A program made the position numbers and the translations under genes. A DNA stretch of 64,000 bases, from contig NC_064444.1 of assembly GCF_023343835.1 (NCBI RefSeq), forward strand, positions 16,281,219 to 16,345,218. Reading direction: 5' to 3'. The DNA comes from Lagopus muta. Its lineage: Eukaryota > Chordata > Aves > Galliformes > Phasianidae. Of this stretch, positions 61,496 through 64,000 are shown in pieces. How positions within the stretch are numbered: the first letter of the stretch is position 1; each line of letters starts with the position of its first letter. The notes below the pieces were generated by a model. It did no database searches, was not told where the DNA came from, and worked only from the letters and a program-made list of their open reading frames with translations.

Positions 61496-64000
61496 AATTG
61501 CAGACATAGAACCTTGTTGAACAAGAGTTTCTAGTGAAATGTTGTCTGCATTACCACTACAAGCAAATTGTTCTGCCATGAGCTCCCATGGGTTTGCTAT
61601 TCAGAACCCCAGAAACTTTCTTTGCACTATATGGGCTCCTGAAGATAGAGTAAGTTCAAATAAAACATAGTTTAGAAATAAACTGCATGCCATAGAGTTC
61701 AGGGAAGGGACTTCTCATGGACAGCACTGCAGAGGCTAGCTGAAAACACACTGTTATTATAGTACCATAGGATCCTCTCAAAACAAACAAAAAGCCTTAT
61801 GATTGGGTAAGATTTTTTGTTTTTAAACAGCTTGTTTCAGGATCTAAAGCATTTGATAACCTCATTGGAGTTTTACTATTCTTGTTCTATCCAACTCCAA
61901 ATAATAACATAGCATTGGTAATATACAGAAAAGGCCTCATCCTAATTTAGACAATTTAAGCCACTGAATAGAGAAACTGATGAATGCAGTAGGGAAGCAT
62001 TATAGGGACAAATCAAATTTAAGCCACTTGAATGGTTAGAAAGGAAGCATATTTGATCTGCCATAGGTACATCCTCTGAATCTCAAATCAACGTGTGAAA
62101 GATAAGGCCAGTATTTACAGAACATGTGAGAGAGATTGCTAGATGCAAATCTAGGGAAATTTCTAAAACCATAGTGATCACATGGCCAAGTGAACAATTC
62201 CAGTGTTGTAGTCGTATATTCCTGACTTTCTTAGTTGCAGAGCTGCAACAAAGAAGGCAACATAAAACTGTATTTAATTCCATCTGAGCACATGGACTAT
62301 AGTATACAATCCAGATAATTGGTACTGTACATCAACCTCATCCTTTAAAGATCATACTGTAACTTCAATTAAAAAAACAACTAACAACTGAACAACTTAA
62401 TGAAATATACTACAAATTTTTTATTCTAAGAAGCCATTTCCTTGTGTCTTCCATCAACTTCTTCTGCAGTTTAGATGCACAGCATGATTTCCTGTGCCCA
62501 CCCCTGCAGCAGTGCTCTCAGCCTTTCACTGAGATCTACGTAGAGTGTGCTACCAACACACCCAGCAGAAAAGCACCAGCTGCCTAGAGACAGAGCAGAG
62601 CTGCACAGGCAGGCATTCATGCATACTGTCAGACAGTTGAGTAAAAGAACAAAACTCAGTTAAAAAGACTGGTTTTTAGCTACCTGCCCAGGTAAAAGCA
62701 GCTCTGACATATACATCTGAAATAGGACAGCATTGCCATTTAATTTCTCATCAAGGGATCCTTGTCAAAAAGTTCCTTTGGAAACTAGCTTATGAAGCCT
62801 CTTCTCTAAATGCCAAGCTTCATTTCAGCAGTACCATATCTCCCAGATAAAATCACTACAAGACATAGCTGGAGTTCCAGCAGGTTTCATTCTGTATCCC
62901 ACATTCAAAGCCATTTTTCTTTCTCTCCAGTTATTTCCTATCTTTCTACCATTGTCCCATTTGCCACAGTATTGTACTAAAAGTTTACATTATTTAAGGA
63001 TATGTGGGAGCTAGAAGGACAGAAAGGAAGGCCCTGTTTTCTAAGGCCAACATACTAGTGGGAAATGTTTAGATACATGACTTTTAAAATTACAGCAAGT
63101 TTGGCTTGAGTGAGCTCAGTTTATGAATGACTAAGAGAGCTCAGACAGTCTGCCCACCCTTCCTACCCTCATGCCAATACTCAGCATTCAAAAAATTGCT
63201 GAAAATAAAAAGTTTGCCTTTAGTAGAATCCAAGGATGATATAAAATGCTCCAGGTACATCTGTCACAAAGGAATTAAAAACATTTGTGCTTGGGTTGCA
63301 ATTGTAAGCTCTTAGTTACAATGTGCTAATTGTTCAAACTACTACAGTTGGTTTTTTTTCAATTTATGCACATTTGAAGCTGTAAGAATTTCAAATGCTC
63401 AAAGGTTGATGCATTCTGAATTCATACATCATTATCAAGAGACTGACCTTTAATTCATATTCCATCCTCGCACATTTTTTTTATGTAGGCTTATCAGCTA
63501 CATGTCAATGTTGGACCAGCTCAATTTGATGTGCTTTTCCATTTATATGTAACGTTTGTACAGATCAGGGGATAAATCCAGTAATTTCTGCTAGTTGGTG
63601 CTGAAATTCTGCATACTGAACTAAGCCAGACTGTGCATGCAAAAAATGCATGAATGCCACCTTCCATATTTAATTTCTTGCTAGCTGAACATACTCACCA
63701 ACCTTACAGCTGAGATAGTGAGATGCTACAGGCTTCCCCTTTGCAGTTTTGGATAATCATTTACTGAGGCAGACCAGCAGGACTATGCGCTAAGAAATCC
63801 TGTGCACTTCTCAATCACAAAATGTATTTCAGATCTGCTATTTGTTGTGTATTATGCATAGTAAAACTACAATTTATCTCCAAAGAAAGTTAACAACTCC
63901 CCACTTAACAGTGCTGAAGAAGTGTTTCCTAATAGCCCAGCTCTAGGAACTCTGAACATATATTTGCAGTAAATCAGATATTTTAATAATGGAAATGAAT
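59013..64000 (+). other. GALR1L: GALR1L intron 2 (incomplete)
   Basis: From the exon 2 donor to the right edge I found no sequence able to encode the TM6 block (like FGISWLPHH) or the TM7 block (NPIIYAF), so the intron is longer than 4.9 kb or the last exon lies outside the window. The stretch holds short chance ORFs, a 29-base A run at 61464-61492 and no recognised mobile element. Confidence 0.7.
61464..61492. repeat. A29 homopolymer
   Basis: The longest uninterrupted A run in the window, in GALR1L intron 2. No retrocopied gene was recognised to its left and no flanking target duplication was seen. Confidence 0.9.

Noticed and set aside
59013-64000. Search for the GALR1L exon encoding TM6, TM7 and tail
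   Set aside because: No reading frame on the plus strand shows the expected blocks, so no exon is called.
1-64000. CRISPR arrays, bacterial operons, phage or plasmid parts, tRNA or rRNA genes
   Set aside because: No such structure was seen; the window is animal nuclear DNA with spliced genes and vertebrate repeats.

Overview
The window is vertebrate nuclear DNA, almost certainly from a bird and probably a galliform. Evidence: spliced genes with GT-AG introns, CR1-type LINE 3' ends closing in the motif attctatgat, non-autonomous mariner elements resembling the Galluhop family of galliform genomes, and a GALR1-like receptor gene of a type known from birds. No bacterial, plasmid or phage signal was seen. 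Species was not determined.

Layout from left to right. (1) 1-19302, minus strand: the 5' end of a K-Cl cotransporter gene, SLC12A4 (KCC1). Coding exon 1 lies in a strong CpG island at about 18.8-19.8 kb. Exon 2 is at 1431-1525, after a 17.6 kb intron. The rest of the gene lies beyond the left edge. (2) 19.9-28.2 kb: spacer with one CR1 copy and one copy of a dispersed repeat. (3) 28243-35560, minus strand: a complete ten-exon membrane dipeptidase gene of the DPEP2/DPEP3 type. It encodes 424 residues, with signal peptide, metal ligands, disulfide cysteines and a C-terminal GPI-type tail; the exons join in frame at every junction. (4) 35.7-56.6 kb: about 21 kb of gene-poor DNA with three mariner-derived fragments, one CR1 copy, microsatellites, a second copy of the dispersed repeat and one unexplained pair of overlapping ORFs. 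(5) 56653 to the right edge, plus strand: the first two coding exons of a galanin receptor 1-like GPCR gene. The exon for TM6-TM7 and the C-terminal tail was not found and presumably lies to the right.

The order SLC12A4 then DPEP on one strand matches human 16q22 (LCAT-SLC12A4-DPEP3-DPEP2), which supports both names. The three genes do unrelated jobs (cell volume and chloride control, extracellular dipeptide and leukotriene hydrolysis, neuropeptide sensing), so they form a conserved neighbourhood and not a pathway. I found no clear new multi-gene system. The points most worth a second look are tandem GTNNGT splice donors in DPEP and GALR1L, two of which would truncate the protein, the non-canonical residues after the dipeptidase HxD motif, the bird GALR1-like receptor, and the unassigned ORF pair at 38.8-39.3 kb.
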